Shown here in pieces: positions 63,340 through 64,000 of a stretch of DNA of 64,000 nucleotides (its first letter is position 1; each line of letters begins with the position of its first letter). Position numbers and translations under genes: made by a program. The notes under the pieces were generated by a model. It had not been told where the DNA came from. It did not search any database and saw only the letters and a list, made by a program, of their open reading frames with translations. Source of the stretch: CAWDDG01 sp963801065 (GTDB taxonomy: Bacteria > Actinomycetota > Actinomycetes > Jiangellales > Jiangellaceae); assembly GCA_963801065.1 (NCBI GenBank), contig CAWDDG010000003.1, positions 124,001-188,000 on the forward strand. The letters are read 5' to 3'.

Positions 63340-63963
63340 TCAGGGCAGGCGGTCGCGCAGGGAACCGCCCTTGGCGCGAGCTCGCGCACGCAGCGTCGCA
63401 CGTTCCGCCTCCAGCCGGCCGTACAGCGACTGGTCGTACGCCGCCAGGATGCGCGCGGCGAGCAGGCCGGCGTTCCGTGCGCCGCCGACCGACACTGTCG
63501 CCACCGGAACGCCGGCAGGCATCTGGACGATCGAGAGCAGCGAGTCGATGCCGTCGAGATGCTTCGACGGAACCGGCACACCGATGACCGGCAACGAGGT
63601 CACGGACGCGAGCATCCCTGGCAGGTGGGCGGCTCCACCTGCGCCCGCTACGAGCGCCCGCAGGCCTCTGCGGGCTGCGGCCTCGCCGTAGTCGAGCATG
63701 TCGCGCGGCATCCGGTGAGCCGACACGACGCCGACCTCGTAGGTCACGCCGAGGCCACCGAGGACCTCCCCCGCTGCCGACATCACCGGCCAGTCGGAGT
63801 CCGAGCCCATGACGATTCCGACGAGCGGCACGCCCTCGCCGACGGGGTGGACCAGGCCGGCAGCGCGCTCCTCCTGCTCGCGCCGCGCCTCGGCGAGCTC
63901 CGCCATCTGACCTGCTCCCCTCGAGCCGACGTCACGCTCCGGGCCCCCCATGTCGTCACTCAT
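63340..63963 (-). CDS. purE: N5-carboxyaminoimidazole ribonucleotide mutase (PurE)
   Basis: About 207 aa; purine synthesis step after PurK. The core VGIVMGSDSDWPVMSAAGEVL (GSDSDW phosphate-binding), VSAHRMPRDMLDYGEAA with the catalytic SAHR, VAGAGGAAHLPGMLAS and VIGVPVPSKHLDGIDSL are diagnostic. The N-terminal ~45 residues are low complexity and not family-like; ATG 63963 (or GTG 63972) is the first start that fits the coupling with purK, whose stop lies at 63956-63958. Slightly overlaps purK. Confidence 0.93.
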   Translation of the reverse strand: MSDDMGGPERDVGSRGAGQMAELAEARREQEERAAGLVHPVGEGVPLVGIVMGSDSDWPVMSAAGEVLGGLGVTYEVGVVSAHRMPRDMLDYGEAAARRGLRALVAGAGGAAHLPGMLASVTSLPVIGVPVPSKHLDGIDSLLSIVQMPAGVPVATVSVGGARNAGLLAARILAAYDQSLYGRLEAERATLRARARAKGGSLRDRLP

Positions 63964-64000
63964 CGATGTCACCTCTCAGGTAGGCCGCAGCGTGACGGGC
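63956..64000 (-). CDS. purK: PurK C-terminal end (partial)
   Basis: The last 14 codons read ARHAAAYLRGDIDE and then TGA, which matches the usual C-terminus of N5-carboxyaminoimidazole ribonucleotide synthase. The stop overlaps the purE start, consistent with the standard purK-purE operon. The gene runs off the right edge. Confidence 0.7.
   Translation of the reverse strand, partial: ARHAAAYLRGDIDE

Noticed and set aside
1..64000. tRNA, rRNA, CRISPR arrays, integrase or transposase genes
   Set aside because: None was seen: no clover-leaf, no regular spaced repeats and no recombinase motif in any frame.

Overview
This 64 kb window is chromosomal DNA of a high-GC actinomycete. It carries a whiB2-type regulator, the coenzyme F420 genes fbiA and fbiB, DUF3499, DUF5719, TIGR03089 and DUF3105 genes, and a fadE25-like / purE / purK end. 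From memory, this gene set and order resemble the Rv3255c-Rv3276c block of Mycobacterium tuberculosis, but no arabinogalactan genes are seen between the conserved ends, so I do not assign a genus.

Layout. 1-17.8 kb is a conserved core: a CDF metal transporter (cut by the edge), manA, a TobH/SIS protein, a Trm112-like protein, phosphomannomutase, DUF3499 diverging from a Zincin_1-type protein, a DUF5719 membrane protein, a giant GT2 membrane protein, whiB2, fbiA-fbiB, an AlkA-type glycosylase, DUF3105, a mannose-1-phosphate guanylyltransferase and an LCP ligase. 17.8-23 kb is a TIGR03089 gene whose 3' end occurs twice, on either side of a lower-GC cassette (fused sugar transferase/pyruvyl transferase, orphan membrane protein, GT2) and a broken aminotransferase gene. 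23-27 kb holds acetoacetate-CoA ligase and a GT-C-like membrane protein. 27-54.5 kb is a large surface-glycan locus: rmlA, rmlB, an SDR epimerase, a polyprenyl-phosphate-type GT2, a secreted N,N-dimethylformamidase-beta-like protein, UDP-sugar dehydrogenase and epimerase (wecC/wecB), an OafA-type acyltransferase, a wbpD-wbpE-wbpB operon, many glycosyltransferases and a Wzm/Wzt-type ABC exporter. 54.5-64 kb has two more LCP proteins, a hotdog thioesterase, an LhgO-like oxidase, UDP-glucose dehydrogenase, acyl-CoA dehydrogenase, a CoA-binding protein, a nuclease-like remnant between inverted repeats, purE and the last codons of purK.

How the genes fit together (inference): manA, pmmA and the guanylyltransferase supply GDP-mannose; rmlA/rmlB supply dTDP-4-keto-6-deoxyglucose; wecB, wecC and wbpB/E/D can together make a UDP-2,3-diacetamido-2,3-dideoxy-uronic acid. 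GT4/GT2 enzymes assemble the chain, the ABC transporter exports it, and LCP ligases would anchor it to peptidoglycan. This reads as a teichuronic-acid-like wall polymer locus with an acyl-modification enzyme.

Notable structure: a GT-B module found alone once and fused to a second GT-B module in both possible orders; two families of intergenic inverted repeats; six genes with a TANNNT box exactly 7 nt before the start codon (leaderless promoters); and five genes each broken by a single apparent one-base shift, at least one in a G run, which suggests sequence error rather than real inactivation.
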